Source: JANRKF01 sp964519595
Lineage (GTDB): Bacteria > Pseudomonadota > Alphaproteobacteria > Rickettsiales > SXRF01
Length of the DNA: 64,000 nucleotides
Reading direction: 5' to 3'
NCBI GenBank assembly: GCA_964519595.1
Contig: CAZFJN010000001.1
Coordinates: 1-64,000 of the forward strand
Numbering within the stretch: position 1 is the stretch's first letter; the number at the start of each line of letters is the position of its first letter. A program made the position numbers and the translations under genes. A model generated the notes under the pieces. It was not told the DNA's origin. It did no database searches and was given only the letters and a program-made list of their open reading frames with translations. Below, in pieces: positions 7,755 to 16,326 of this stretch.

Positions 7755-8501
7755 TTATTTATATTTTGGACTAAGCAGATGCAAGGTTGAAGTCTGCTTA
7801 GGCGTAGTATCTGAATGCACGGCTTTACGTTCTTCGTCGGCTTTCTTTGCTTCTGAAATAGCCAGCAGCCTTTCATTGCGGCGGAATTCATCCTCCAGCG
7901 CCAGAATCTGCACGGAAACATCTTTCATAGTCGAACGTGTTTTTTCAATAATTCCATCAAAAATATAATGCGCGGCCAGAGCCGGAATAGCAACCGCCAA
8001 ACCTCCGGCAGTAGTAAGCAACGCTTCCCAGATACCGCCAGCAAGCAGCGTCGGATCAACCCTTGCGCCGGAAAGACTCAGCTTTGAGAAGGAATTAATC
8101 ATGCCAATAACCGTTCCGAGCAATCCCATAAGCGGCGCAATCATCGCTACCATTTCCAAACTACGCAAATGCGATTCAAGATAGCGTATATCAGCAGAGC
8201 CAACGCGCATTATCTCGGCCTCTTTGCTTTTTTGTGAAATTTCCCGATTTGCCACACAGGAAAAAGTAATGCGCATAATCCTTGCTACCGGACCGGCAAT
8301 TGCCTCAAGAGTAAGCGTTGCCTTCGAGCGATCTCCGTTTTTTATTTCCTGCAAAGCAGCGTCAATAAAACTTCTATCAAAAACATTAGCTTTTGAAAAT
8401 TGCGCTATTTTAAGAATTATAACCGCCAGTGAATAAATAGAAAGCGCTATCAGCGCATACATCATCACTCCGCCCTTATGCAGCAAAGCCATATCAAGCA
8501 T
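7755..8501 (-). CDS. exbB: ExbB/TolQ/MotA-family proton-channel protein
   Basis: A 248-aa inner-membrane protein with three hydrophobic segments: an N-terminal helix (about 13-30) and two helices in the MotA/TolQ/ExbB domain (about 115-140 and 155-180), including LRSLEMVAMIAPLMGLLGTVIGMI and the downstream LLTTAGGLAVAIPALAAHY segment that carries the channel Thr. It pairs with the ExbD protein encoded directly downstream. The hydrophilic C-terminal tail after residue 205 is lysine- and threonine-rich. This is the only ExbB-type gene in the window. Confidence 0.9.
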   Translation of the reverse strand: MLDMALLHKGGVMMYALIALSIYSLAVIILKIAQFSKANVFDRSFIDAALQEIKNGDRSKATLTLEAIAGPVARIMRITFSCVANREISQKSKEAEIMRVGSADIRYLESHLRSLEMVAMIAPLMGLLGTVIGMINSFSKLSLSGARVDPTLLAGGIWEALLTTAGGLAVAIPALAAHYIFDGIIEKTRSTMKDVSVQILALEDEFRRNERLLAISEAKKADEERKAVHSDTTPKQTSTLHLLSPKYK

Positions 8502-8520
8502 AAATTCTCCAAGTTATATT

Positions 8521-8646
8521 TGCGTGTCATGCCAGCGTAAGCTGGCATCCAGTATTACTCGCGGTAGCGAGGAAAATAGTTATCTTTCGCCGTTTGTTGC
8601 AACTATCACTGGACTTTCGACTTTCGTCGGAATGACACAGAACTAG
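8521..8646. repeat. Composite palindromic repeat, copy A
   Basis: Begins with the hairpin TGTCATGCCAGC..GCTGGCATCCAGT, continues with ACTCGCGGTAGCGAGGAAAATAG and ends with ACTGGACTTTCGA plus a GACTTTCGTCGGAATGACA half-palindrome. The same modules recur at 9050-9345, 15655-15816, 31644-31746 and 52275-52400 in both orientations. It lies just upstream of exbB. Confidence 0.8.
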
Positions 8647-8660
8647 CGCAACAGCTTATT

Positions 8661-8830
8661 AGTATACTCATTACACTTCAAGAGTTGGTATTTATTCCAA
8701 GTATTTTTGTTCAATATATGAGATAAAAATCGAAGGAATACTTATTGATATTTCAAGATTTTTATCTCATATAGTGAACAATAAAGACGAAGCGAAGGAA
8801 TGCCAACTCTTGAAGTGTAATGAGTATATA
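8661..8830. mobile_element. MITE-like long hairpin element
   Basis: A near-perfect inverted repeat. The left arm (8663-8731) starts TATACTCATTACACTTCAAG and the right arm (8757-8828) ends with its complement. The inner parts of both arms share GAGATAAAAATC/GATTTTTATCTC. The arms differ by scattered changes and a short insertion, and the loop is about 25 bp. There is no coding capacity. This structure is typical of a non-autonomous miniature element or a large structured repeat. Confidence 0.8.
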
Positions 8831-8954
8831 TACCTAAAGCACATATATCCTAAGGCGCTTTTCCACACAACTGCTTTTGCGGACGTTTGCTGGCAGCGCT
8901 GTCTTTTATATATAGATGAAATAGACAGATGAAATAGATAGAGAACAAAGCTAA

Positions 8955-9220
8955 AGAAATTGCGCCTTCACCGCGATCTTCTCTCTATATTGGCGGATTT
9001 TGGCAATTTAGATCATATTTTTCAATGTTTACGAAGGCGTCATTCCGACGAAAGTCGGAATCCAGTGATTGTTTCAATAATCACTGAAAAGAGCTATTTT
9101 CCTCGCTACCGCGAGTAATACTGGACTTTCGACTTTCGTCGGAATGACGCGCAGATACAACGACGTTATACTGCAACAAATTGTCGATTGCGCCCTCACC
9201 GCGATCTTCTCTCTATATTG
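8955..9220. repeat. Composite palindromic repeat, copy B
   Basis: Contains two copies of the module CACCGCGATCTTCTCTCTAT, at about 8969-8988 and 9197-9216. Between them is GTCATTCCGACGAAAGTCGG at about 9051, then the CCTCGCTACCGCGAGTAATACTGG module in the opposite sense to copy A, then GCGCAGATACAACGACGTTATACTG. The last part is the reverse complement of the module at 15661-15732. Confidence 0.75.
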
Positions 9221-9245
9221 GCTGAATATTGTTAGTCTTTTCTGT

Positions 9246-9345
9246 CTAATAAGCTGTTGCGCTAGTTCTGTGTCATTCCGACGAAAGTCGGAATCCAGTG
9301 ATTATTACAAAAACCACTGGATGCCAGCCTACGCTGGCATGACAC
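9246..9345. repeat. Composite palindromic repeat, copy C
   Basis: CTAATAAGCTGTTGCGCTAG followed by TTCTGTGTCATTCCGACG is the reverse complement of 8620-8662, so copies A and C form a long-range inverted repeat of about 43 bp that brackets the MITE-like hairpin and copy B. It ends with the palindrome ATGCCAGCCTACGCTGGCAT. The remaining bases to parC (9346-9523) show no gene. Confidence 0.75.
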
Positions 9346-9523
9346 GTAAGTTGCCAATGGTTTTTGTTGTTTCCGGTTATGAAATTTTGCTGAAATTCTT
9401 CCTTCCCAGCGGCGCGATTGGCTGATATAAGCAGGAAGTAGTTTCCTAGAAACAGTTAAAAAAAATAGCTAGTAAAAAAACAGTTAGTAGAAAACATAAA
9501 TAAAGAATCGTGAGTGAAAGACC

Positions 9524-11761
9524 GTGAGTAAAAAACCGACTGCTAATAAATCTGGTGAAATAATTGCCGTGCCGTTTCGCGCAACGCTCGAAGAGAAATA
9601 TTTTTCATATGCTCTTTCTACGATCACAGCGCGTTCTTTGCCTGATGTCCGCGATGGTCTTAAGCCAGTGCATCGCCGCCTTCTTTATGCGATGTTGCAA
9701 TTAAAGCTTGATCCTAAATCTGGTTATAAAAAATGCGCGCGCGTGGTTGGTGATGTTATTGGTAAATATCATCCGCATGGTGATTCCTCGGTTTATGAAG
9801 CAATGGTTCGTCTGGCGCAGAGCTTTGCGGTGCGTTATCCGCTGGTTGATGGTCAAGGCAATTTCGGCTCGGTAGATGGTGATAATCCGGCGGCAATGCG
9901 TTATACGGAAGCGCGTCTTACTGATATTGCAATGGCGCTGCTTGGCGAAATTGACGAAAACACCATTGATTTCCGCCCTACTTACGATGGTAGTGAAGAA
10001 GAGCCTCTGGTAATGCCTGCCGCATTTCCAAATCTGCTGGCTAATGGTTCAGAAGGAATCGCCGTTGGCATGGCGACTTCAATTCCGCCGCATAATGTCG
10101 GCGAATTATGTGATGCGCTGTCGCATATTATCTCATATCCTGATTGCACCGTGGCGCGGCTGATGAAATATGTGCCAGGGCCTGATTTCCCAACTGGCGG
10201 AATAATCGCCGAAAGCGAAGAAAATCTACGCGCAGCATATGAAACCGGACGCGGCGCGATTCGCGTTCGCGCCAAATGGGAAAAAGAAGAGCTTAGTCAT
10301 GGAATGTATCACATTGTTATCACAGAAATTCCATATCAGGTTCAGAAAGGCAAATTAATTGAGAAAATCGCTGAGCTGTTTAAAGACAAGAAATTGCCTC
10401 TGCTTGGCAATATACGCGATGAATCAGCAGAAGAAATCCGCATAATAATCGAGCCGAAAAACCGCAGTGTTGATGCAGAAACGCTGATGGAATCAATGTT
10501 TCGAATTACTGATCTGGAAAATCGCTTTAATATGAATCTCAATGTTCTTGATGCCAGCGGCGCACCGCGCGTTATGAACCTTAAAGAAGCGCTGATGGCA
10601 TTTTTGGCGCACCGTCTTGATGTTCTGCAAAGGCGCAGCAAATATCGTCTGGAAAAAATTGCACATCGTCTGGAAATACTCGGCGGATTGCTGATTGCTT
10701 ATCTGAATCTTGATGAAGTCATCAGAATAATCCGTGAGGAAGATGAGCCAAAGCCGATAATGATGAAAAAATGGAAATTAAGCGATATTCAGGCAGAATC
10801 TATCTTAAATACTCGCCTGCGCTCACTGCGTAGACTTGAGGAAATGGAAATTAAACGCGAACATGACGCGCTGCTTAAAGAACAGAAAGAAATTTCCGCG
10901 CTCATTAAATCAGAAGAAAAAATGTGGCTTAAAATTGATGAAGAAATAAAGGATATAAAAACTCGCTTTGGCGGAAAAACCACCCTCGGCAAACGCCGCA
11001 CGGCATTTACTTCCGCTCCTGTTGCGCGTGTTATTGATATTGAAGCCTTTATTGAGAAAGAACCAATTACTATATTACTGTCCAAAATGGGCTGGATAAG
11101 AGCGCTGAAAGGACATCAGGCTGACTTAAGCGACGTTAAATATAAAGAAGGCGACGAGGAAAAATTCCAGCTGATCGCTAATACCACTGACAAATTACTG
11201 CTATTTGCCACTGATGGTCGTTTTTATACAATCTCAGGCGATAAATTGCCGCGTGGAAAAGGCGCTGGCGAGCCAGTTCGCCTGATGATTGATATGGAAA
11301 ATGATGTTGATATAGCCGGCGCGCTTATCTACCGCGAAGGAGAAAAGCTGCTGATTGCCGCTGATAACGGCAAGGGCTTTATTGTTGATTCTGAGGATAT
11401 TGTCGCCTCAACGCGCAGCGGAAAACAGATTCTCAATCCGCTTTCTCCTTCTAAAGCAGCGTTCTGTATGCCTGTTTGTGGTGATCATGTTGCGGTAATC
11501 GGCGAAAACCGCAAGCTGCTTATTTTCCCGATAACACAAATACCGCCAATGAAAAAAGGCCAGGGTGTTACCTTGCAGAAATATAAAGACGGCGGACTTT
11601 CTGATCTGAAAACCTTCAACCTGAAAGAAGGTTTAAGCTGGCAATTAGGCGGCAGAGTAAGGCTGGAAACTGACCTTAAAGCCTGGCTTGGCAACCGCGC
11701 TGACGCCGGACGCTTACCACCGTCCGGTTTTCCAAGAGAAAACAAGTTCGGCAATGGTTAG
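9524..11761 (+). CDS. parC: DNA topoisomerase IV subunit A
   Basis: The breakage-reunion subunit of topoisomerase IV, which decatenates replicated chromosomes together with ParE. The catalytic tyrosine is Tyr128 in AAMRYTEARLT. The quinolone-determining segment reads KYHPHGDSSVYEAM, with Ser88 and Glu92 at the positions of E. coli Ser80 and Glu84, i.e. the wild-type state. A degenerate beta-pinwheel C-terminal domain (about 510-720) and the absence of a canonical GyrA box favour ParC over GyrA. GTG is the start, with GAAAG (9516-9520) in front. It converges on gltA across a 12-bp stem hairpin. Confidence 0.94.
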   Translation: MSKKPTANKSGEIIAVPFRATLEEKYFSYALSTITARSLPDVRDGLKPVHRRLLYAMLQLKLDPKSGYKKCARVVGDVIGKYHPHGDSSVYEAMVRLAQSFAVRYPLVDGQGNFGSVDGDNPAAMRYTEARLTDIAMALLGEIDENTIDFRPTYDGSEEEPLVMPAAFPNLLANGSEGIAVGMATSIPPHNVGELCDALSHIISYPDCTVARLMKYVPGPDFPTGGIIAESEENLRAAYETGRGAIRVRAKWEKEELSHGMYHIVITEIPYQVQKGKLIEKIAELFKDKKLPLLGNIRDESAEEIRIIIEPKNRSVDAETLMESMFRITDLENRFNMNLNVLDASGAPRVMNLKEALMAFLAHRLDVLQRRSKYRLEKIAHRLEILGGLLIAYLNLDEVIRIIREEDEPKPIMMKKWKLSDIQAESILNTRLRSLRRLEEMEIKREHDALLKEQKEISALIKSEEKMWLKIDEEIKDIKTRFGGKTTLGKRRTAFTSAPVARVIDIEAFIEKEPITILLSKMGWIRALKGHQADLSDVKYKEGDEEKFQLIANTTDKLLLFATDGRFYTISGDKLPRGKGAGEPVRLMIDMENDVDIAGALIYREGEKLLIAADNGKGFIVDSEDIVASTRSGKQILNPLSPSKAAFCMPVCGDHVAVIGENRKLLIFPITQIPPMKKGQGVTLQKYKDGGLSDLKTFNLKEGLSWQLGGRVRLETDLKAWLGNRADAGRLPPSGFPRENKFGNG

Positions 11762-11766
11762 GAAAA

Positions 11767-11804
11767 AGCTAGTGTAGTATCTCACAAAAATCACTACACT
11801 AGCT
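11767..11804. terminator. Bidirectional terminator-like hairpin between parC and gltA
   Basis: A perfect 12-bp stem, AGCTAGTGTAGT (11767-11778) and ACTACACTAGCT (11793-11804), encloses a 14-base loop. It lies in the 57-bp space between two convergent genes, the expected place for a shared terminator. No strong T tract follows on either strand. Confidence 0.55.
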
Positions 11805-11818
11805 AATCGCCACTAATA

Positions 11819-13141
11819 TCAGCGTTTGCTTATTTCCACAAACTCGCGTGGCGCAGCGCCGGTAAAGAGCTGGCGCGGACGTCCGATTTTGTTTTTCGGA
11901 TCTTCGATCATTTCTTTCCATTGCGCTATCCAGCCGACTGTTCTTGCGACCGCGAATAACACAGTGAACATTTTAGTTGGAATTCCCATAGCGCGGTAAA
12001 TAATTCCCGAATAGAAGTCAACATTCGGATAAAGCTTGCGGCTGACAAAATATTCATCTTCCAGCGCAATACGTTCCAGCTCAATAGCAATTTTAAGCAA
12101 TGGCTCGTCAATCTTGCCAAGCTCGGCCAGAACTTCCTGGCAGGTTTTATGCAGAACTTTCGCACGCGGATCATAGTTTTTATAAACGCGGTGGCCAAAT
12201 CCCATAAGCTTAACGCCGGAAGATTTATCTTTTACTTTTTTGATAAATTCCGGAACTTTATCAACCGAGCCAATTTCGCGCAGCATGAGGATAACCGCCT
12301 CATTCGCGCCACCGTGAGCTGGTCCCCACAACGAAGCGATTCCAGCGCCAATGCAGGCAAAAGGATTCGCGCCAGAAGAGCCGGCCAGACGAACTGTTGA
12401 AGTTGAAGCGTTCTGTTCATGGTCAGCATGAAGAATGAGGATTTTGTCCATCGCTCTGGCTAACACAGGATTTACTTTATATTTTTCGCAAGGCGTCGCA
12501 AACATCATATGCAGGAAGTTTTCGGCAAATCCCATTTCGTTTTGCGGATAGATGAAAGGCTGTCCTACTGAATATTTATGCGCCATTGCCGCCATTGTTG
12601 GCATTTTGGCAATCAAACGCATTGCCGCCAGCTCGCGCTCAGCAGGAATATTTATATCAAGAGAATCGTGATAGAAGGCCGAAAGAGAAGCCGTCGCTCC
12701 TACCATAATCGCCATTGGATGCGAAGCGCGTGGAAAGCCGCGATAAAGGAAATGCAGCTGTTCATGAACCATAGTGTGATTATTGATCCGCTTTACAAAT
12801 TCTTCCTTGAATTTAGCCTTTGGCAATTCACCGTAAAGCAGCAAATACGCAACTTCCAGAAAGTCGCTATTTTCCGCAAGAGCGTCAATATCATAACCGC
12901 GATAACGCAGAATTCCTTCATCACCGTCAATGAAAGTCAGTTTTGATTCACAAGAAGCGGTCGATAAAAAACCAGGATCATAAGTAAAATGTCCAGTATC
13001 AGCATAGAGCTTGCTGATGTCGATAACGCTCTGCCCTTCAGTGGCATTATATACAGGATAAGTAACGCTCTTGCCGCCAACTGTGATAGTCGCCGTTTCA
13101 TTATGTGGTTTTACAATTGCCACTTGTTCTGCTGCGCCCAT
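11819..13141 (-). CDS. gltA: Citrate synthase
   Basis: Condenses oxaloacetate and acetyl-CoA into citrate, the entry step of the TCA cycle. Signatures include HADHEQNAST, GPAHGGANEAV with its active-site histidine, and MGFGHRVYKNYDPRAK, whose histidine near residue 318 binds oxaloacetate. The length of 440 aa and the beta-stranded N-terminal domain match the type II hexameric enzyme of Gram-negative bacteria. AGGAG lies 6 bases before the ATG. The upstream spacer contains a TGTACATTTGTACA palindrome at 13329-13342 that could be an operator or simply a repeat. Confidence 0.97.
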   Translation of the reverse strand: MGAAEQVAIVKPHNETATITVGGKSVTYPVYNATEGQSVIDISKLYADTGHFTYDPGFLSTASCESKLTFIDGDEGILRYRGYDIDALAENSDFLEVAYLLLYGELPKAKFKEEFVKRINNHTMVHEQLHFLYRGFPRASHPMAIMVGATASLSAFYHDSLDINIPAERELAAMRLIAKMPTMAAMAHKYSVGQPFIYPQNEMGFAENFLHMMFATPCEKYKVNPVLARAMDKILILHADHEQNASTSTVRLAGSSGANPFACIGAGIASLWGPAHGGANEAVILMLREIGSVDKVPEFIKKVKDKSSGVKLMGFGHRVYKNYDPRAKVLHKTCQEVLAELGKIDEPLLKIAIELERIALEDEYFVSRKLYPNVDFYSGIIYRAMGIPTKMFTVLFAVARTVGWIAQWKEMIEDPKNKIGRPRQLFTGAAPREFVEISKR

Positions 13142-13322
13142 TTTGTACTCCTGTTTTTGTTGTGGTTTTTTTGTGGTTTTCTGGTTTGTGGTTTTTGCTG
13201 CACTGCAAGAGATTTTTGCACAAAAGAGTAAATAAATGATTGAGGCTGCTGCCTTCCTTAAATTTAAGAAAGAATTAAAGCAGCATTACGGCGACAAAAA
13301 TCATCTAACATACTGTAAAAAA

Positions 13323-13351
13323 ACAAATGTACATTTGTACAAATGTACATT
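13323..13351. repeat. TGTACA-type palindromic repeat upstream of gltA
   Basis: ACAAATGTACATTTGTACAAATGTACATT consists of overlapping copies of TGTACAAA/TTTGTACA. It lies 182 bp upstream of gltA and 71 bp upstream of the divergent pseudokinase-like gene. The same unit is found at 44311-44344, 54356-54369 and in nine tandem copies at 54461-54532. Confidence 0.75.
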
Positions 13352-13421
13352 GGCAGAGTGTTTTATGAAGCGCCTTTTATGGAAGCTTTCCATCCGGCAT
13401 GTTATTTGCTAAAAAGCAGAC

Positions 13422-15530
13422 ATGAACCAGCTAGTACCTTTTGCCAGTCCTTCAAAGCCCGACCCTAAAATCGAGCAATCATTAACCAGAACGGTTGAGT
13501 TTCTGCGTGAATACAGCCCTGCGCCATCTTCTGACAAGAAGGACATGCTTGGCGATCAATATCAAATTGACATAAATTCGCCGCTGCCAATGTTTGACCG
13601 TCCTACGGCTAAGGCATATGCGGCAACTAATAATGCCGACGGCAAAAAACTTATCGCGCTGGTTTGTGAGGCGGGAAGCGTTCTGCGTCATCATCTGCTC
13701 AAGCCGCTGCTTAACATAAAACATCCGAATTTATGCACGCTTGTTGCGGCCGGAGTTGTTGATATTTCTCAGCCCTCAGGCGAGCGTTATGTATTATTTT
13801 TTGAACATATCAAAGGCCAGAAACTGTCGACAATGCTTGAAAAAGCCGGCGGAAAAATTCCCAATAACATTTTAATAACCAGAATCATTGATCCGATAGC
13901 CAAGGCGTCGCTTGAGCTTCTGGAAGCCGGAATTACGCACGGTTCGATTAATCTCGACAATATATATTATGATTCGCAGGCAATATTAGGGCCTTGCATA
14001 ACTGAGCCATGCGGCTACGGACAACCATATTATTACGAGCTGGTTGAGCGTATGCAGACACATCCGGCTGGCAAGGGCGATTTCCACAGCGGCGCGGATT
14101 TTTACGCGATTGCCGTTTTAGTGTTGAGAATAATCGCCGGAACAAAAAATCTTGAACGTTATCAACCACAGACATTAGCCAGAGCGATTCTACGGCAAGG
14201 TCCGTTCATGGCGCTTACCAACGGCAAGGACATGCCTGAGGATTTTTTTGATTTCCTCTGGGGAATGTTAGGCTCAGGAAATAACCAACGCTGGACTTAC
14301 CGTTATCTCAAACCATGGCTGGAAGGAAAACATTATAATATCATCCCCTCACCTCCTCCGGTTGAAGGCTCAAAACCTTTTGAATGTTTTGGAACAACCG
14401 GACATTCGCGGCGCGAAATAGCGCATTTGATGCGAAATAACTGGGATAAAATGCAGGAAACACTTGCCGCATCTTCGCTGCCGCAATGGATTCTGATGAT
14501 ATTGCGCCAGAAAGATTTATCTGAGCTGGTTGCCAGGCATGTAAAAACAATCGTCGAAAGTAATATTAAAAACGAAACGCAGCGTTTTGAACACAGCACG
14601 CGCCTTATTCTGATCCTCGATGAAAACGGTCCGCTGCAATATAGTTCGCTGGCTTTTCATGTCGACGGAATCGGACCGCTATTCGCCGAGCTGTATAACA
14701 AGCAGATGAAGGACGAGCTGAAACTATTGATAAAATTCATCGAGCAGAATCTTGTTCTCGCCTGGATAGATTTGCAGCAGGTTAAGGAAGTTCTTATTTC
14801 CGATAGTTTGAGTCAGTTTTTCTCGCGCCTTGACCGTATTCGCAACATGTTGCGAAATGAAGGTCTTGGCTTTGGAATAGAGAGAATTTTATATGATCTT
14901 AATCCTGAATTACCATGTTTAAGCCCTCTTTGCCGAGGAAAACATATCACAACCTTGCCGGAATTATTGCGCCATCTCGATAGAATCTCAGTAACCGCCG
15001 CCGCAACGCAGGATCCTATTGATACACATATCGCCGCTTTTATCGCCAGCAAGCTGGTAATAACCAACGAAATCCGCCTTTATGATCTGGCGGCGATTCC
15101 TGATATGGCAAAAAACAACGCAATGATCGCGCTGAAACTATTCGCCGTGGCGCAACATCGCTCTGGCAATATGGATTTAAGCGGCCTGACACACTGGATA
15201 GCGCAGAGAATTGTGCCAATAATGCAGAATCTACGCAGCGCCGCCGTGCGCGGTCACACGCTGCAAATGCTGCTCGATGAAGCTCTGGAAGGACGCACGC
15301 AGATACTTGGCGATCTGCTGCTTGATGGAGAAATAGTAAATGTCGATCAAAGCGGCTTCCAGAAAGCAACCATCAGCTATAAACGCAACGCCGACCGTAT
15401 CGAAGCATATAAAAAAGCTACCAACCTTGACTTTGACAGCGCGCACCTTGCACATATCATCGCTAAAATATTTGCCTACGCCGCCCTGATATTCAGCATT
15501 TATAATATAATAATGGCATATCAGCAGTAA
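13422..15530 (+). CDS. Tail-anchored protein kinase-like protein (probable pseudokinase)
   Basis: The first 300 residues have the outline of a Ser/Thr protein kinase: a catalytic-loop equivalent ITHGSINLDN (171-180), a segment ADFYAIAVLVLRIIAG (225-240) like the helix after the activation loop, and a hinge-like YVLFFEHIKGQKL (123-135). The catalytic Asp of HRD is Ser175, no DFG follows (ILGP instead) and no VAIK lysine is evident, so phosphotransfer is unlikely. Residues 340-670 are helical with no family I recognise. A single hydrophobic segment (about 682-699) sits three residues from the end, so the protein should be tail-anchored in the inner membrane facing the cytosol. ATG at 13422 gives a 702-aa product. 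It stands alone, divergent from gltA. Confidence 0.75.
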   Translation: MNQLVPFASPSKPDPKIEQSLTRTVEFLREYSPAPSSDKKDMLGDQYQIDINSPLPMFDRPTAKAYAATNNADGKKLIALVCEAGSVLRHHLLKPLLNIKHPNLCTLVAAGVVDISQPSGERYVLFFEHIKGQKLSTMLEKAGGKIPNNILITRIIDPIAKASLELLEAGITHGSINLDNIYYDSQAILGPCITEPCGYGQPYYYELVERMQTHPAGKGDFHSGADFYAIAVLVLRIIAGTKNLERYQPQTLARAILRQGPFMALTNGKDMPEDFFDFLWGMLGSGNNQRWTYRYLKPWLEGKHYNIIPSPPPVEGSKPFECFGTTGHSRREIAHLMRNNWDKMQETLAASSLPQWILMILRQKDLSELVARHVKTIVESNIKNETQRFEHSTRLILILDENGPLQYSSLAFHVDGIGPLFAELYNKQMKDELKLLIKFIEQNLVLAWIDLQQVKEVLISDSLSQFFSRLDRIRNMLRNEGLGFGIERILYDLNPELPCLSPLCRGKHITTLPELLRHLDRISVTAAATQDPIDTHIAAFIASKLVITNEIRLYDLAAIPDMAKNNAMIALKLFAVAQHRSGNMDLSGLTHWIAQRIVPIMQNLRSAAVRGHTLQMLLDEALEGRTQILGDLLLDGEIVNVDQSGFQKATISYKRNADRIEAYKKATNLDFDSAHLAHIIAKIFAYAALIFSIYNIIMAYQQ

Positions 15531-15654
15531 AATACTGGCATATCAGCAGTAAAACGCACAATCGACATAAACGCACAATCAACAATCTATCTCTATTATC
15601 TATCTATAGAAGACAGAAGAAGACAGAAGAAGACAACAATAATCTCTATACATT
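15531..15654. repeat. Spacer with small tandem duplications
   Basis: Contains a duplicated CATATCAGCAGTAAAA just after the stop, ACGCACAATC in two copies and three copies of AGAAGACAG. No gene is seen. Confidence 0.5.
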
Positions 15655-15816
15655 TGCCAATGTCGAGAGAAGATTGTGGTAAACGCGCAGTCGGCAATTT
15701 GTTCCAGTATAATGTTGTTGTATCTACGTGTCATGCCAGCGCAAGCTGGCATCCAGTATTACTCGCGGTAGCGAGGAAAATAGCTATCTTTCGTTGCTTG
15801 TAAATATCACTGGATG
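15655..15816. repeat. Composite palindromic repeat, copy D
   Basis: In this orientation the modules run GCCAATGTCGAGAGAAGATTG, AAACGCGCAGTCGGCAATTT, CCAGTATAATGTTGTTG, then the TGTCATGCCAGC..GCTGGCATCCAG hairpin and ACTCGCGGTAGCGAGGAAAA. It is the most complete copy in the window and serves as the reference for the family. The bases from 15817 to 15955 hold only a thrice-repeated AGAGAATTATTC. Confidence 0.8.
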
Positions 15817-15955
15817 CCTTTCATAATATTGCGGTATTAGTAGCTTGATTTTTGGCAAAATTATTGTTACTCAGAGAATTATTCAGAGAATTATTCAGAG
15901 AATAATAATTATCGCCTTTAATATCACGTTTAATTATCACATTTTTCGTTGTCAT

Positions 15956-16249
15956 ATGCCAGCTGCTCGTATTTATAAAATCACCAAAAATGCTATGCAA
16001 TCCGGAAAAGCCAAGGATGATTGGCTGTTAGAATATGTGCCACAAACGCCTTATTTTACTGAACCGCTAATGGGCTGGAGCGGAATGGACGATACCAGCA
16101 GAGAAATACGCCTTGCCTTTCCCAGCGCCGCGGCAGCAGAAAAATACGCCAAAAAACACAAAATTAGCTATGAAATACAGCAGCCTGCTCCTTCTGCACA
16201 TGTAAAAAAGGCTTATGCTGATAATTTCAGTTCCAGAAAAATAAAGTAA
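15956..16249 (+). CDS. ETC complex I subunit, NDUFS4 family
   Basis: A 97-aa accessory subunit of NADH:ubiquinone oxidoreductase, homologous to mitochondrial NDUFS4 and largely limited to alphaproteobacteria and mitochondria. The family pattern is clear: ARIYKITKNAMQSGKAK at the N-terminus, PLMGWSGMDDTSREIRLAFPS in the centre and KKAYADNF near the C-terminus. The frame is open back to 15845, but that extension is isoleucine-rich repeat sequence (three AGAGAATTATTC copies), and the family starts at MPAARIYK, so 15956 is taken as the start. It lies alone, away from any nuo operon, as is usual for this gene. Confidence 0.9.
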   Translation: MPAARIYKITKNAMQSGKAKDDWLLEYVPQTPYFTEPLMGWSGMDDTSREIRLAFPSAAAAEKYAKKHKISYEIQQPAPSAHVKKAYADNFSSRKIK

Positions 16250-16326
16250 AATAAAGCAACTGTCATATAATCTTCACGTTTTTTAGCCTTATTTTCGTGG
16301 TAGATTGAAAGGGGTGAGGGTTTTTT

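Noticed and set aside
7755..8501. Flagellar MotA
   Set aside because: The order exbB-exbD, the small size and the ExbD partner fit ExbB/TolQ; no MotB or flagellar gene is present.
9144..9425. Possible 93-aa coding region on the plus strand
   Set aside because: It runs through copies B and C of the composite palindromic repeat and has no recognisable protein pattern or ribosome binding site.
9524..11761. GyrA instead of ParC
   Set aside because: The C-terminal region lacks a canonical GyrA box and is shorter than in GyrA; the breakage-reunion domain reads GDSSVYEAM, as in ParC.
13482..15455. Several minus-strand frames inside the pseudokinase-like gene
   Set aside because: They arise from GCG/CGC-rich codons on the coding strand; none has a recognisable domain or ribosome binding site.
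15845..15955. N-terminal extension of the complex I subunit
   Set aside because: It is made of an AGAGAATTATTC triplicate and isoleucine codons; the family begins at MPAARIYK.
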